DNA of 64,000 bases from an uncultured Thomasclavelia sp. GTDB taxonomy: Bacteria > Bacillota_I > Bacilli_A > Erysipelotrichales > Coprobacillaceae. The stretch is from contig NZ_CALUXO010000085.1 of the NCBI RefSeq assembly GCF_944324745.1, positions 16,190 to 80,189 on the forward strand. Reading direction: 5' to 3'. This document shows positions 43,358 through 53,705 of the stretch, piece by piece. The translations under genes were made by a program, and so were the position numbers. The notes beneath the pieces are model-generated. The model worked only from the letters and a program-made list of their open reading frames with translations, was not told the origin of the DNA and did not search any database. The number at the start of each line of letters is the position of its first letter. The first letter of the stretch is position 1.

Positions 43358-44149
43358 ATTAAAATATTCACCAATTTAGTTACAATATTTAAAGAAGATG
43401 ACAGCATTGATTACCAACAAACCAAAGCCTTAGTTACCAGATTACAAAAACAAGGATGTCGTTACTTTATCATTGGAAGTTTTACTGGTGAAGGATATAG
43501 TTTGAATTTCAATGAAACTAAACACTTGCTTAGATATTTATGTTTTCATTTCCCTAATCTGTCTTTTTATCTGGAAATTGATTTAGTCTATACTAAAAGT
43601 ATTATTAGAATTATGGCAAATATGGATTTTATCACTGGTTTTATTATTAATTTGCCCAAAATCATTCATTTTAATGCAGATCAATTGTCATTACATCTAA
43701 GTTTAATCAAAGCAGCAACTAATAAACAAATAATAGTATTTGATAATACTGACTTTTCTAATTTTGATGAATTAATCAAACCATTATCAATAAATGGTTT
43801 GATTATATCCGATAAAAATAAACTCAATAATTATAATAAAAATGCACAATTAAATATTTATTGTTTAGAAGCACTGTATTTTAATGAATTTCCAGCCGTA
43901 GCTGGAATAATCAGTGATGTTGCTAATATTGATTATCAGATAGTTGTCCAAACTTTAAAAAATTCTAAGAAGCAGTTAAAATTCTATCACACTTTGTTGC
44001 ATCTTTTAAATCAGACTAGTCTTAGTACTTCAATAAAATATTGTTTAAAGCAACAGCAAGGATTTTCAAACCAGACCAGGTTGCCGCTTACTAAAATTGA
44101 CAACAAGCTTGAAAATAAATTAAATCAGGTGCTGGAAAAAACCAAATAA
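43358..44149 (+). CDS. DapA-like protein with probable ATT start and missing catalytic Lys
   Basis: In-frame coding continues upstream of the first usual start codon (TTG 43502): IFTNLVTIFKEDDSIDYQQT and RYFIIGSFTGEGYS match the DapA N-terminus. The only codon at proper spacing from AGGAG (43345-43349) is ATT at 43358, giving 263 aa. No ATG/GTG/TTG lies between the dapG stop and the homologous region. NGLIISDK aligns with the Schiff-base segment (IIGIKEATG), putting Ile149 where Lys161 should be. The Tyr and Arg of YNVPSRT are also absent. AGIISDVANI matches GVISVTANV. Probably catalytically dead or altered. Confidence 0.72.
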   Translation: MKIFTNLVTIFKEDDSIDYQQTKALVTRLQKQGCRYFIIGSFTGEGYSLNFNETKHLLRYLCFHFPNLSFYLEIDLVYTKSIIRIMANMDFITGFIINLPKIIHFNADQLSLHLSLIKAATNKQIIVFDNTDFSNFDELIKPLSINGLIISDKNKLNNYNKNAQLNIYCLEALYFNEFPAVAGIISDVANIDYQIVVQTLKNSKKQLKFYHTLLHLLNQTSLSTSIKYCLKQQQGFSNQTRLPLTKIDNKLENKLNQVLEKTK

Positions 44150-44336
44150 ACACTTATTTTGATAAAAAAATTAAAGTAGTTAATAATATAGAAGATAAAT
44201 TAATTTAATTTTAAGAATTTTTTTGATACAATTATGTTAGATATATTAGTCAACTGGTCGTAAATATGATAATATATAAAAACATGACGCAAGATATATG
44301 AAATACTTATAATAATATAATAATATGGAGGTACAA
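44150..44336. other. Intergenic stretch before rnjB
   Basis: AT-rich, no ORF. TTGATACA (44224 region) followed by TATGTTAGATATAT may be a promoter for rnjB, but the match is weak. GGAGG lies 6 nt before the rnjB start. Confidence 0.4.
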
Positions 44337-46031
44337 ATGAAGAAAGAAGTAGTAAGGATTTTACCGCTTGGTGGTCAAGCGGAAATGGGAAAAAGCATGT
44401 ATTGTATTGAAATCGATGAAAAAATCTTTATCATTGATGCTGGTTTTCGTTTTCCAGAAGTTAGTAAATTAGGTGTTGATATCATAATTCCTAGTTTCGA
44501 TTATTTAAAAGAAAATGCTGAAAGAATCGTAGCGATAATTATTACCCATGGTCATGATGACGTTATGGGGGCATTGCCTTATTTATTAGAAGCAGTAAAT
44601 GTGCCAATTTATGCTCCGGCTTTAACGGCAGATTTAATGGAACAGATGCTAAAACGGTACAAAAAACACAATAATCCTAATTTGAATTATGAGATAAATC
44701 GAGTAAAACGTAATGATTCAATCAATATTGCAAATACACCAGTGGAATTTTTCCCTCTAACTCATTCTATTCCTGGTAGTGTTGGAATCGCAATCTGGTC
44801 ATCAAGCGGTTATATTGTTTATAGTGGCGAATTTATCATTGATTTTGGAGCTCCTGAGGGATTCCGTTGTGATATTCAAAAGATGATGGAAATTGGAAAA
44901 AAAGGAGTTTTAGCGTTATTATGTGAATCATCATATTCGATGAATTCAGGGTATACCTCACCACGGCATAAATTGACCGATAAAATTGATCATATATTCG
45001 AAGATAGTGAAGGACGAATTATTATTTCCAGTTATGCTCAAAATATTTTTAGAACCAAAGAAATCGTTGAGCTAACTAAAAAATATAATCGAAAAATTGT
45101 TTTCTATGGTCGAGATAAATATGATAGCACTAATAGTATTGTTCGTATCGGACAACAGCTAAAAAAAGCCGTTATTCAAATTCCTAAAGATATAATTGCT
45201 TTTTCAACTGATATTGGAAAAAAGGGGATTGATGATAATTTAGTTATTTTACTAAGTGGTACACCTCAAAGAATCTATCATGACATTTTAGATATTATTG
45301 ATGGTGGCGATGAATACTTAAAATTAAATGAAAATGATACTTTCATTGTGGCTTCACCAGTAATTCCAGGAACTGAAAAGATTGCCAATAAAGCCATTAA
45401 TGAACTATATAAAACCGATTCTAATATTCATGTTTTAAAAAATAAAGAATTAAGTTCAATGCATGCTTCGCAAGAAGATATTAAAGTTATTATCCAGATT
45501 TTCAATCCAAAATATTTTGTTCCGATCAAAGGTGAATATCAGCACTTTATTTCTAACCTTGATATAGCTCAAAGTATGTCAATTCCAGCTGAAAATGTTG
45601 GTATTATTGATAATGGTGAGATATTGACATTTATTGACGGTAAATTACAAGATTATCGTGATACAATTGAAGTTGAAGATGTTATGATTGATGGTAGTGG
45701 GGTTGGAGATGTCGGAGACAAAGTTATTGATGATCGAATTCAGCTATCAAATGATGGTGTGGTCGTTATTGGGGTAACTGTTGATGATCAAACAAAAGAT
45801 ATCATTGCGACTACTGATGTTCAAACTCGTGGTTTTGTATATTTAAGAGATTCTGAATATATTATCAAAGGCATCATTGAAATTGCTGAAAAATGTGTTG
45901 AAGATATGAAAAAAAATTCTAAATTAGAAGCAGTAGAAGTCCGTCAGACCATTAAAGATAAAGTCAATAAATATATTACGAAGGAAACAGGTAAAAAACC
46001 AGTTATTTTACCAATTATTATTGAAGTCTAA
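44337..46031 (+). CDS. rnjB: Ribonuclease J2-type protein
   Basis: This is a 564-aa metallo-beta-lactamase/beta-CASP protein of mRNA decay. The ATG at 44337 follows GGAGG. The HxHxDH motif reads H71-G-H73-D-D75-V76, TGDF is SGEF, and the late VPIHGEY His is K398. Loss of these zinc ligands is also seen in RNase J2 of other Bacillota, which works as a weak partner of RNase J1. Its place after the dap genes equals rnjB in B. subtilis. J1 is not in this window. Confidence 0.88.
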   Translation: MKKEVVRILPLGGQAEMGKSMYCIEIDEKIFIIDAGFRFPEVSKLGVDIIIPSFDYLKENAERIVAIIITHGHDDVMGALPYLLEAVNVPIYAPALTADLMEQMLKRYKKHNNPNLNYEINRVKRNDSINIANTPVEFFPLTHSIPGSVGIAIWSSSGYIVYSGEFIIDFGAPEGFRCDIQKMMEIGKKGVLALLCESSYSMNSGYTSPRHKLTDKIDHIFEDSEGRIIISSYAQNIFRTKEIVELTKKYNRKIVFYGRDKYDSTNSIVRIGQQLKKAVIQIPKDIIAFSTDIGKKGIDDNLVILLSGTPQRIYHDILDIIDGGDEYLKLNENDTFIVASPVIPGTEKIANKAINELYKTDSNIHVLKNKELSSMHASQEDIKVIIQIFNPKYFVPIKGEYQHFISNLDIAQSMSIPAENVGIIDNGEILTFIDGKLQDYRDTIEVEDVMIDGSGVGDVGDKVIDDRIQLSNDGVVVIGVTVDDQTKDIIATTDVQTRGFVYLRDSEYIIKGIIEIAEKCVEDMKKNSKLEAVEVRQTIKDKVNKYITKETGKKPVILPIIIEV

Positions 46032-46053
46032 GCAAGTTTATCTTGCTTTTTCT
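46030..46053 (+). terminator. Terminator after rnjB
   Basis: AAGCAAG/CTTGCTT stem with a T-rich tail immediately after the stop. Confidence 0.8.
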
Positions 46054-46114
46054 TTTTCAAGATAATATCGTATGTTATAATAATAGAGCTAAGTTGGAGG
46101 TGTGAAAATAATTC

Positions 46115-48379
46115 ATGGCAAAGACAAAACGTAAGAAAAAATCGAAACAAGAACAAATTAGTGAAGATTTAAAGATGCGGATCATAGCATTTGTTGGTTT
46201 GTTTATAATTGTTGTTAGCGCAATGCAGCTAGGACCAATAGGTCATCAACTAGATTATGTATGTACCTATCTAATTGGCAATTTTATTGGTATTGGCTAT
46301 ATCATGCTGATTAGTTTATGTATATATGTGATTGCTAAAGCTCATCTACCAAAAATGAATAGCCCTAGAGCAATCGGTTTATACTTAATTATTGGTGCAC
46401 TATTAACATTAATGTCTTCATTTAATGATGATAATATTGTAGCTATTAAAGTTATTAACCAATATATCAGCCAAGCCCCTTGTAATCGTGGTGGTTTTAT
46501 CGGAGCTTTGTTATATGGTATTTTAAGTGCCTTGTTTGATCGAATTGGTGCTATGATTGCTGCTGGATTTATTTTAATTATTGGTATTGTGTTACTTGGA
46601 AGTAAGTTTTACGTTGATTACATAAAAAATAATTCCAAGAAAGAAAAGAAAAAAGATTATTTTAGTCAAAATACTGGAGGAAAATTTGTTGATTTCTTTT
46701 CTAGAAGCAAAGAAAAAGATAAAGTTTTTTTTCCTGATGAAGTTTTTGATGAACAACAAACCAAAAAAGATAAAAAGCCTGAAAAAGAAAAAGTTACAGC
46801 TAAAATTCATCTAGAAGAAGATGACAGTATTCCTTCAACTGTTGAATTCAATGAAGATTCATTAACTTTAGAAATCAAAGACAAAAAACCTAAAATCCAT
46901 GATAATCAAACTAAAAATAAACAGTCAGTCAATAAAAATTATCATTTACCGCCACTGACATTATTAAAAAATGTTCCTAGTAAAAAGGCTAATTCGAATC
47001 GTGATCACGCATTGACTAAAGCCAAGACATTAACCAATGTTCTTCATGAATTTGGGGTAAATACAACTATCAGTGATATTTTTATTGGGCCTTCGGTTAC
47101 TAAATATGAATTAAAATTAGAAACTGGAACCCGAGTCAATAAAATCTTACAATTGCAAGATGATATAAAATTAGCATTGGCAGCTAAAGATATTCGAATC
47201 GAAGCGCCAATTCCTGGTAAAGCAGCCGTAGGTGTCGAAATCCCTAATAACGTGGCTACAACAGTTAGTTTTAAAGAAGTAATTAAAGATGTACCAGCTG
47301 AATATGAAAATGATAAATTATTAGTACCGTTAGGTAAAGATGTCAGTGGTAAAATTATTTATGCCCAATTAAATAAAATGCCACACTTATTAATTGCCGG
47401 TGCGACGGGAAGTGGAAAATCAGTTTGCGTCAATACGATTATTTGTTCAATTTTAATGCGAGTCCGACCTGATGAAGTTAAATTTATCTTGATTGATCCT
47501 AAAAAAGTTGAGTTAACTAACTATAATGGAATTCCTCATTTATTGGCGCCAGTAGTTACTGATCCAAAAAAAGCTGCCGGGGTTTTACAAGAAGTTGTTT
47601 CAGAAATGGAACGTCGCTATGATTTATTCGCAAAGGCTAATGTTCGTAATATTGAAACTTATAATAATTATGTCAATAAGTCTAATCAAACACTATCAGA
47701 TGATAAACAGCTTTCACTTTTACCATATCATGTAGTTATATTAGATGAAGTTGCTGATTTGATGATGGTTGCTAGTAAACAGGTAGAAGATTGTATTATG
47801 CGAATTGCCCAAATGGCCCGAGCTGCTGGAATTCATTTAATTGTGGCGACACAAAGACCATCAACAGACATTATTACTGGTGTAATTAAAGCTAATATTC
47901 CATCTCGTATTGCTTTTGCTGTATCATCTGGTGTTGATTCGCGAACGATTCTAGATGCATCTGGTGCTGAAAAATTATTAGGTAAAGGAGATATGCTTTA
48001 TTCACCAATGGGCGCCAGTTCGCCAATTCGAGTTCAGGGAGCTTTTGTCTCTGATGAAGAAGTCAGTGCAATTGTTGAATATGTCAGCAAGCAACAGGAA
48101 GCAACATATGACGATAAATATATCAATGCTAAGTTAACTACCAGCACTGTTACATCTTCTAAGGAACAAGAAGAGGATGAAGAATATGAAATGTGTCGCA
48201 GTTTTGTTATCAGTGTTCAAAAGGCCAGTACTTCATTATTACAACGACAATTTCGAATTGGATATAATAAAGCTGCTCGAATTATTGACCAGCTGGAGGC
48301 TGATGGGGTCATTGGACCTCAGATTGGTTCCAAACCTCGAGAAGTTTATATTCGCGGCTATGAAGAAGAAGACATTTGA
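46115..48379 (+). CDS. spoIIIE: DNA translocase FtsK/SpoIIIE
   Basis: This is a 754-aa protein that pumps chromosomal DNA through a closing septum. Four N-terminal TM segments lie within residues 24-165, followed by a charged linker (about 170-300). The RecA-like motor has Walker [10 protein letters not shown] (about 429-437) and Walker [15 protein letters not shown]-terminal winged-helix gamma domain ([20 protein letters not shown]) reads KOPS/SRS. The gene order matches spoIIIE. TATAAT at 46076-46081 is a likely -10. Confidence 0.94.
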   Translation: MAKTKRKKKSKQEQISEDLKMRIIAFVGLFIIVVSAMQLGPIGHQLDYVCTYLIGNFIGIGYIMLISLCIYVIAKAHLPKMNSPRAIGLYLIIGALLTLMSSFNDDNIVAIKVINQYISQAPCNRGGFIGALLYGILSALFDRIGAMIAAGFILIIGIVLLGSKFYVDYIKNNSKKEKKKDYFSQNTGGKFVDFFSRSKEKDKVFFPDEVFDEQQTKKDKKPEKEKVTAKIHLEEDDSIPSTVEFNEDSLTLEIKDKKPKIHDNQTKNKQSVNKNYHLPPLTLLKNVPSKKANSNRDHALTKAKTLTNVLHEFGVNTTISDIFIGPSVTKYELKLETGTRVNKILQLQDDIKLALAAKDIRIEAPIPGKAAVGVEIPNNVATTVSFKEVIKDVPAEYENDKLLVPLGKDVSGKIIYAQLNKMPHLLIAGATGSGKSVCVNTIICSILMRVRPDEVKFILIDPKKVELTNYNGIPHLLAPVVTDPKKAAGVLQEVVSEMERRYDLFAKANVRNIETYNNYVNKSNQTLSDDKQLSLLPYHVVILDEVADLMMVASKQVEDCIMRIAQMARAAGIHLIVATQRPSTDIITGVIKANIPSRIAFAVSSGVDSRTILDASGAEKLLGKGDMLYSPMGASSPIRVQGAFVSDEEVSAIVEYVSKQQEATYDDKYINAKLTTSTVTSSKEQEEDEEYEMCRSFVISVQKASTSLLQRQFRIGYNKAARIIDQLEADGVIGPQIGSKPREVYIRGYEEEDI

Positions 48380-48394
48380 CGATGTCTTTTTTTC
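48369..48394 (+). terminator. Terminator at the spoIIIE end
   Basis: AAGACAT (48369-48375) and ATGTCTT (48382-48388), then a T-run. The stop codon lies in the loop. Confidence 0.8.
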
Positions 48395-48490
48395 TGACAA
48401 ATTATTCTTTGAAAACAGATTTATCGTTTCGGTTTTATTTTTTATGATTTCGTGTATAATATATACATTAGATTTGTAAAGGAGTGTCTT

Positions 48491-49753
48491 ATGAAAAAAA
48501 GTTATCAATTAAAAGGATATACATTACATGTAATTCCAACTAAGAAGTTCAAAAATATTACAATGTCTTTAAAATTAGAAAATAAATTAACAAGAGAAAA
48601 TGTAACTAAACGATCATTGTTAGCGTTCATGTTAACCGGAGGAACTGAGCAATATCCTTCGACCCAGGCTCTTTCAACTCATTTAGAAGATTTATATGGG
48701 ATGAGTTTTGGAACTAATTTAGCGACAAAAGGATTAGGACAAATCTTAAATCTATCAAGTGTTTGTATAAATGAAGCTTTTTTACCATATCAAGAAGATT
48801 TATTACAAGAACAAATTAAAATGTTTAATGATGTTTTATTCCATCCAAATGTTAAGGATGGAAAATTTGATGAACAGACTTTTAATATTAAGAAAAAAGA
48901 ATTAAAAGAACGCTTGATTGTCCAAAATGATGACAAATTTGTTTATGGTTTAGATCAATTGTTTAAATATATGGGTGAGGATGGCTTCTTGTCAATTAAA
49001 AATAATGGATATATTGAAGAAATCAATCAAATTACTAATGAAGAATTATATCAATATTTATTAGAATGTGTTCATAGTGATGCTAAACATCTTTATGTGG
49101 TTGGTGATGTTGATGAATCAATCGTTTCTCTATTTGAACAAAATTTAAAATTTGATACTGATGTGACAGCAATTAATCCTGTAACTAATTTTAAATCAAC
49201 TAAAACTGAAGTCTTAGAAGTAATTGAAAAACAAGACATCACTCAGTCTAAACTAAATCTAGGATATGTTGTTGATTGTAATTTTACTGATTCAGGAACA
49301 TATGCCATGACTGTTTTTAATGCGATGTTTGGTGGTTTTTCACAATCACGATTATTTAGAGTAGTTCGGGAACAAAATAGCTTATGTTATTATATTTCTT
49401 CAAGTTATGGAGCATTTAGTGGAATTATGACGGTCAATGCTGGAATTGAAGGTAAGGACTATCAAAAAGCGTTAGATTTAATTAAACAGGAACTAGCCAA
49501 TTTTCAAGATGGTCAATTTAGTGATGATGAAATTAGTTTAGCAAAATTGATGCTAAAAAATTCATTAACTAAAACTAAAGATGAACCAATCAGTTTGATT
49601 ACTTTAGCTTATAACCGGGATTTGACAGGCGTTCAAGAATCAAATGATGAATATTTAGAAAAATTATTAAGTGTTACCAAAGAAGAAATAATTGCTGCTA
49701 GTAAAAAAGTACACTTAGACACAATCTTTTTACTTACAGGGAGTGATCAATAA
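48491..49753 (+). CDS. ymfF: M16-family non-catalytic subunit YmfF (YfmF)
   Basis: This is a 420-aa protein starting at the ATG at 48491 behind AAAGGAG. It has the M16 peptidase-like layout, but the zinc site HxxEH is absent (the position reads LLAFMLTGGTEQYPS). Late RLFRVVREQNSLCYYISSSYG is conserved across M16 partners. YmfF/YmfH pairs are linked to EF-P 5-aminopentanol modification in B. subtilis. It overlaps the next gene by one base. Confidence 0.88.
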   Translation: MKKSYQLKGYTLHVIPTKKFKNITMSLKLENKLTRENVTKRSLLAFMLTGGTEQYPSTQALSTHLEDLYGMSFGTNLATKGLGQILNLSSVCINEAFLPYQEDLLQEQIKMFNDVLFHPNVKDGKFDEQTFNIKKKELKERLIVQNDDKFVYGLDQLFKYMGEDGFLSIKNNGYIEEINQITNEELYQYLLECVHSDAKHLYVVGDVDESIVSLFEQNLKFDTDVTAINPVTNFKSTKTEVLEVIEKQDITQSKLNLGYVVDCNFTDSGTYAMTVFNAMFGGFSQSRLFRVVREQNSLCYYISSSYGAFSGIMTVNAGIEGKDYQKALDLIKQELANFQDGQFSDDEISLAKLMLKNSLTKTKDEPISLITLAYNRDLTGVQESNDEYLEKLLSVTKEEIIAASKKVHLDTIFLLTGSDQ

Positions 49754-51054
49754 TGGAAAAATTATATTTTAATACCTTAAAAGAAACATTATATCATGAA
49801 AAAATGGACAATGGTTTAGAAGTTTATTTGTTGCCAAAACCAGGTTTTGAAAAAACCTATGGTTTATTTTCCACTAGATTCGGGGCCATCGATACTACTT
49901 TTGTTCCATTACATCAAGATAAGATGATAAAAGTTGAAGATGGTATTGCCCATTTTTTAGAACATAAAATGTTTGACATGGATGGTGGCGATGCTTCAGA
50001 AGAGTTTGCCAAGTTAGGAGCAAGCACTAATGCCTTTACTTCTTCAAGCAGAACAGCTTATCTATTTAGTACTACCACAAATGAATATGCCTGTATTGAA
50101 TTATTATTAGATTTTGTGCAAAAATTAGAAATTACACCTGAAAGTGTTGAAAAAGAAAAGGGAATAATTGGGCAAGAAATCAAAATGTATGATGATGATC
50201 CCGATTGGCGCGTCTATTTTGGTTCTATTCAAAATTTATATCAAAAGCATCCTGTCGCTGTTGATATTGCTGGAACCGTGGAAACGGTTAATAGAACTAA
50301 TAAAGAGATGTTAGAAACATGCTATAATACTTTTTATCATCCAAGCAATATGATGATTTTTGTGGTTGGAAATATTGATCCCAATAAAGCTATGGAAACC
50401 ATTAAAACTAATCAATCTAAAAAGGATTTTAAATTGGCAAAACCAATAATTTGTCAAAAAGTAGCAGAACCTGAGGCCATTAAAACTAAAGAAACTGTTT
50501 TAACAATGGATGTTGAGATGAATAAAATAATTGTTTCAATCAAAGTAAATGATATTTTAGAAAATCCAAAAGATAAGATCAAACGTGAATTATCATTAAA
50601 TTTATTATTTGATTTATTATTTTCAAAAAGTGCCAAGTTATATAATGAATGGTTGAATCAAGGAATTATCAATGATTCATTTAGTGCTAGTTTTACTCAA
50701 GAACGTGATTATGCTTTTATTCAAATTGGCTGTGATTGTAATGATTATCAGACATTAAAAGAAATACTATTAGATTTAATTACTAATTTTGATCAATTAA
50801 AAATTCAAGAAAACGATTTTAATCGAATCAAGAAAAAAAATATCGGTTTATTTATCAATATGTTTAATAGTCCTGAAAGTATTGCCAATTTATTTAGTCG
50901 TTATTATTTTGAAGGAATTAATGCGCTAGATTTAGTCGATGAAGTCGCTGCATTAAAATTAGAAGACATTTATAATGTTTTTAAATATTTCAATATCAAC
51001 AATACTAGTACTTGTATCGTGAAAAAAAATAATCACGATAATTCTGAAATTTAA
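49753..51054 (+). CDS. ymfH: M16 zinc peptidase YmfH (YfmH)
   Basis: This is a 433-aa inverzincin. The zinc motif is H67-FLE-H71 (GIAHFLEHKMFD), with the distal Glu in EKEKGIIGQEIKMY. It is the catalytic partner of YmfF, and TAATG coupling joins them. The dehydrogenase YmfI that follows in B. subtilis is not here. Confidence 0.9.
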   Translation: MEKLYFNTLKETLYHEKMDNGLEVYLLPKPGFEKTYGLFSTRFGAIDTTFVPLHQDKMIKVEDGIAHFLEHKMFDMDGGDASEEFAKLGASTNAFTSSSRTAYLFSTTTNEYACIELLLDFVQKLEITPESVEKEKGIIGQEIKMYDDDPDWRVYFGSIQNLYQKHPVAVDIAGTVETVNRTNKEMLETCYNTFYHPSNMMIFVVGNIDPNKAMETIKTNQSKKDFKLAKPIICQKVAEPEAIKTKETVLTMDVEMNKIIVSIKVNDILENPKDKIKRELSLNLLFDLLFSKSAKLYNEWLNQGIINDSFSASFTQERDYAFIQIGCDCNDYQTLKEILLDLITNFDQLKIQENDFNRIKKKNIGLFINMFNSPESIANLFSRYYFEGINALDLVDEVAALKLEDIYNVFKYFNINNTSTCIVKKNNHDNSEI

Positions 51055-51059
51055 AATAG

Positions 51060-51087
51060 TTGACACGACAAAAGCTTATGATATAAT
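51060..51087 (+). promoter_or_regulatory. Strong sigma-A promoter of the 6S-like RNA
   Basis: Perfect TTGACA (51060-51065) and TATAAT (51082-51087) with a 16-nt spacer. This is the best consensus promoter in the window and it begins 6 nt after the ymfH stop. Confidence 0.85.
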
Positions 51088-51090
51088 AAC

Positions 51091-51247
51091 GGTGGTTAGA
51101 GAGTATATAAATTTCCACATCATAGATAAGGGAACCTGATTTAAATGGCGGTGTTGAAAACCTGTCTTAGAATAGGGATCCTAAAGCTTATTTAAAGGTG
51201 CCCACCTGTACATAACAGGGAAATATCTAACGCTCTCTACCTTTTTT
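51091..51247 (+). ncRNA. ssrS: Structured RNA, probable 6S RNA
   Basis: This is a non-coding region of about 155 nt behind a consensus promoter, ending in a T6 run. The ends pair: GGTTAGAGAG with CTCTCTACC, then ATTTCC with GGAAAT. The central part holds a small CCTGT-ACATA-ACAGG hairpin and GC-containing arms (GGTGCCCACC), leaving an open middle. Long closing stem, central bubble and size fit 6S RNA, which mimics an open promoter and binds RNA polymerase. I assign it from architecture and general resemblance; no covariance search was possible. An untranslated leader of ynzC is the alternative. Confidence 0.6.
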
Positions 51248-51265
51248 AATTTAAGGAGATTAAAA

Positions 51266-51502
51266 ATGAGTCAAATAGATCCAAAATTAATTGCACGAAT
51301 TAATGAATTGGCTAAAAAGAAAAAAGAGGGTACCATCACTAGTGAGGAATTAGAAGAACAAGAAAAATTACGAAAAGAATATATAAAATTATTTCGTGGT
51401 AATTTTAAACAACAGCTAATGGGAATTAAGGTTGTTGATCAAAAGGGTAATGATGTTACTCCTCGAAAATTAAAAAAAGCACAATCAAAAAAATTAAATT
51501 AG
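51266..51502 (+). CDS. ynzC: DUF896 protein YnzC
   Basis: This is a 78-aa basic helical-hairpin protein. IARINELAKKKKEGTITSEE is followed by EQEKLRKEYIKLFRGNFKQ, the DUF896/UPF0291 signature. Function unknown. In B. subtilis it also precedes tkt. AAGGAG lies before the start. Confidence 0.93.
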   Translation: MSQIDPKLIARINELAKKKKEGTITSEELEEQEKLRKEYIKLFRGNFKQQLMGIKVVDQKGNDVTPRKLKKAQSKKLN

Positions 51503-51530
51503 AAGCTGTTTGTGGCTTCTAATTTTAATT
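51496..51530 (+). terminator. Terminator after ynzC
   Basis: AAATTAGAAGC (51496-51506) and GCTTCTAATTT (51515-51525) with a T-rich tail. Confidence 0.8.
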
Positions 51531-51660
51531 TTAAATAATTTACATATTTTTTAAATAAAATTAACATTTTGATATGAATAAACAACCTCTTATTGCGTTT
51601 ATTTAAGAAATGTGTATAATAAAGTTGAGTTTTTGTGAAAAGAAGGAGAAAAGGAAATTA

Positions 51661-53646
51661 ATGGAAACATCAAGTTTATCAATAGCAACTATTCGGGCAT
51701 TGGGTATTGATGCCATCAATAAAGCTAATTCAGGTCATCCTGGAATGGTTTTAGGTTCCGCACCAGCAATGTATACGTTATTTACAAAAGAAATGAATAT
51801 ATATCATAAACATAGCGATTGGTTTAATCGTGATCGCTTTGTTCTAGCGTCTGGTCATGCTTCTGCACTTTTATATTCAATATTGCATTTGTCAGGATTT
51901 AATATTTCAATTGAAGATATCAAAAACTTCCGTCAATGGGGTTCAGTGACTCCAGGACATCCTGAGTGTGATATTACTGATGGGGTCGATGCTTCATCAG
52001 GACCGTTAGGTCAAGGAATTCCAATGGCTGCAGGAATGGCTCTAGCTGAAAAATTTTTAGCAACAAAATTTAATCGTGAAGGATTCGATATTGTTGATCA
52101 TTATACTTATGTTTTATGTGGTGATGGTGATATGCAAGAAGGTGTTACTTATGAAGCAGCTTCTTTAGCAGGACATTTATCACTTGGAAAATTAATTGTT
52201 TTATATGATGCTAATAAAGTTACCTTAGATGGACCTTTATCTATGTCATTTAGTGAAGACGTTAAAAAACGTTTTGAATCAATGGGTTGGCAAGTTATAA
52301 AGGTTGCTGATGGAAATGATATCAATTTAATTCAAAAAGCAATCAAAAAAGGTAAAAGAGAATTATATAAACCAACTTTAATTATTATCGATACAGTTAT
52401 TGGCTATGGTTCAGCTAACGAAGGAACCAGCAAGGTACATGGTAGTCCACTTGGATATGAAGATGGTAAAAACGCTAAGATTTCTTATGGTTTTGATCAT
52501 GATGAATTTTATGTTCCTGAAGAAGTATATAATGATTTTGCTGATACTTGCATTAAAAGAGGTCGTAATCGTTATAATAAATGGCGCCGGCTAATGAAAG
52601 AGTATAAAAATACATATCCTGAATTAGCTCAAGAACTTGATGATGCCATTAATGATCGCTATTCTTTCGATATTGAAGAGTTAATGCAAAAATATGTTCC
52701 TGGTCATAATGATGCTACTAGAAATACATCATTAGAAGCAATTCAAGAAATTGCCAAACAAAATCCAACGTTTTTATCAGGGACAGCAGATTTAGCTTCA
52801 TCAACTAAAACATTGATTGCCAATGAAAAAACTTTCAGTGTTGAAAATTATGATGGACGTAATCTTGCTTTTGGAATTCGTGAATTCGCTATGGTGGCCA
52901 TGATGAATGGAATTACTTTACATAAAGGTATCAAAGTTTCCGCTGGTGGTTTCTTAGTTTTCGCTGATTATTTTAAAGCGGCATTACGAATGGCATGTTT
53001 AATGCATTTACCAATTATTTTACCATTATCTCATGACTCAATTGCTGTAGGCGAAGATGGTCCAACACATCAACCAATTGAACAACTTACAATGTTACGT
53101 TCTCTACCAAATATTCAAGTAATTCGTCCAGCAGATGCTAAAGAAATGATTGCTGCATGGAAAATTGCCATTGAAACGACTAATAAGCCAACTGCTTTGA
53201 TTTTAACTAGACAAAATGTAGTTACCTTAGAAAACTCTAGCTATGAAGGAGTTTGCAAAGGTGCCTATATCGCTGGTAACGAAAAAGAAAGAATTGATGC
53301 AATCATTATTGCTAGTGGTAGTGAAGTAAGCTTAGCAATGCAAGCAAAAGAAAAACTATTAGAAGAAGGTATTGATGTTCGTGTTGTTTCAATGCCTTCA
53401 ATGGAACTTTATGAACAACAAAGCCCTGAATATAAAGAATCGATTTTACCAAACAAAATCCGTACTCGTTTATCAATTGAGATGGGTTCTGATTTTGGAT
53501 GGTATCGTTATGTCGGCTTAGATGGAAAAACAATGTCAGTTAATTCATTTGGAACTAGTGCTCCTGCTAACGTTATTATTGAACGTTATGGATTTACTGT
53601 TGAAAATGTAATTAAAAATATTAAAGAATTATTGAATCGGAATTAA
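51661..53646 (+). CDS. tkt: Transketolase
   Basis: This is a 661-aa ThDP enzyme of the pentose phosphate pathway. The start is the ATG at 51661 (METSSLSIATIRALG). KANSGHPGMVLGSAP and DGVDASSGPLGQGIPMA form the N-terminal cofactor region, GDGDMQEGVTYEA binds ThDP-Mg, and GIREFAMVAMMNGI and HDSIAVGEDGPTHQPIEQL belong to the Pyr domain. Complete. Confidence 0.96.
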   Translation: METSSLSIATIRALGIDAINKANSGHPGMVLGSAPAMYTLFTKEMNIYHKHSDWFNRDRFVLASGHASALLYSILHLSGFNISIEDIKNFRQWGSVTPGHPECDITDGVDASSGPLGQGIPMAAGMALAEKFLATKFNREGFDIVDHYTYVLCGDGDMQEGVTYEAASLAGHLSLGKLIVLYDANKVTLDGPLSMSFSEDVKKRFESMGWQVIKVADGNDINLIQKAIKKGKRELYKPTLIIIDTVIGYGSANEGTSKVHGSPLGYEDGKNAKISYGFDHDEFYVPEEVYNDFADTCIKRGRNRYNKWRRLMKEYKNTYPELAQELDDAINDRYSFDIEELMQKYVPGHNDATRNTSLEAIQEIAKQNPTFLSGTADLASSTKTLIANEKTFSVENYDGRNLAFGIREFAMVAMMNGITLHKGIKVSAGGFLVFADYFKAALRMACLMHLPIILPLSHDSIAVGEDGPTHQPIEQLTMLRSLPNIQVIRPADAKEMIAAWKIAIETTNKPTALILTRQNVVTLENSSYEGVCKGAYIAGNEKERIDAIIIASGSEVSLAMQAKEKLLEEGIDVRVVSMPSMELYEQQSPEYKESILPNKIRTRLSIEMGSDFGWYRYVGLDGKTMSVNSFGTSAPANVIIERYGFTVENVIKNIKELLNRN

Positions 53647-53664
53647 TTTTAATTCCGATTTTTT
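53636..53664 (+). terminator. Terminator overlapping the tkt stop
   Basis: ATCGGAATT (53636-53644), AATTCCGAT (53651-53659), then T5. A TTGACA directly follows and may start the next unit. Confidence 0.85.
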
Positions 53665-53705
53665 GACATTGTTTGATTCTAGTTCTAGTTATAATAATTT
53701 TGGTG

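Noticed and set aside
44547..44564. Loss of HxHxDH ligands in RNase J as a novel dead enzyme
   Set aside because: The same losses are typical of RNase J2, and the gene order matches rnjB, so it is an expected feature.
48177..48479. 100-aa frame overlapping the spoIIIE end
   Set aside because: Runs over the gamma domain and the terminator in another frame; no support.
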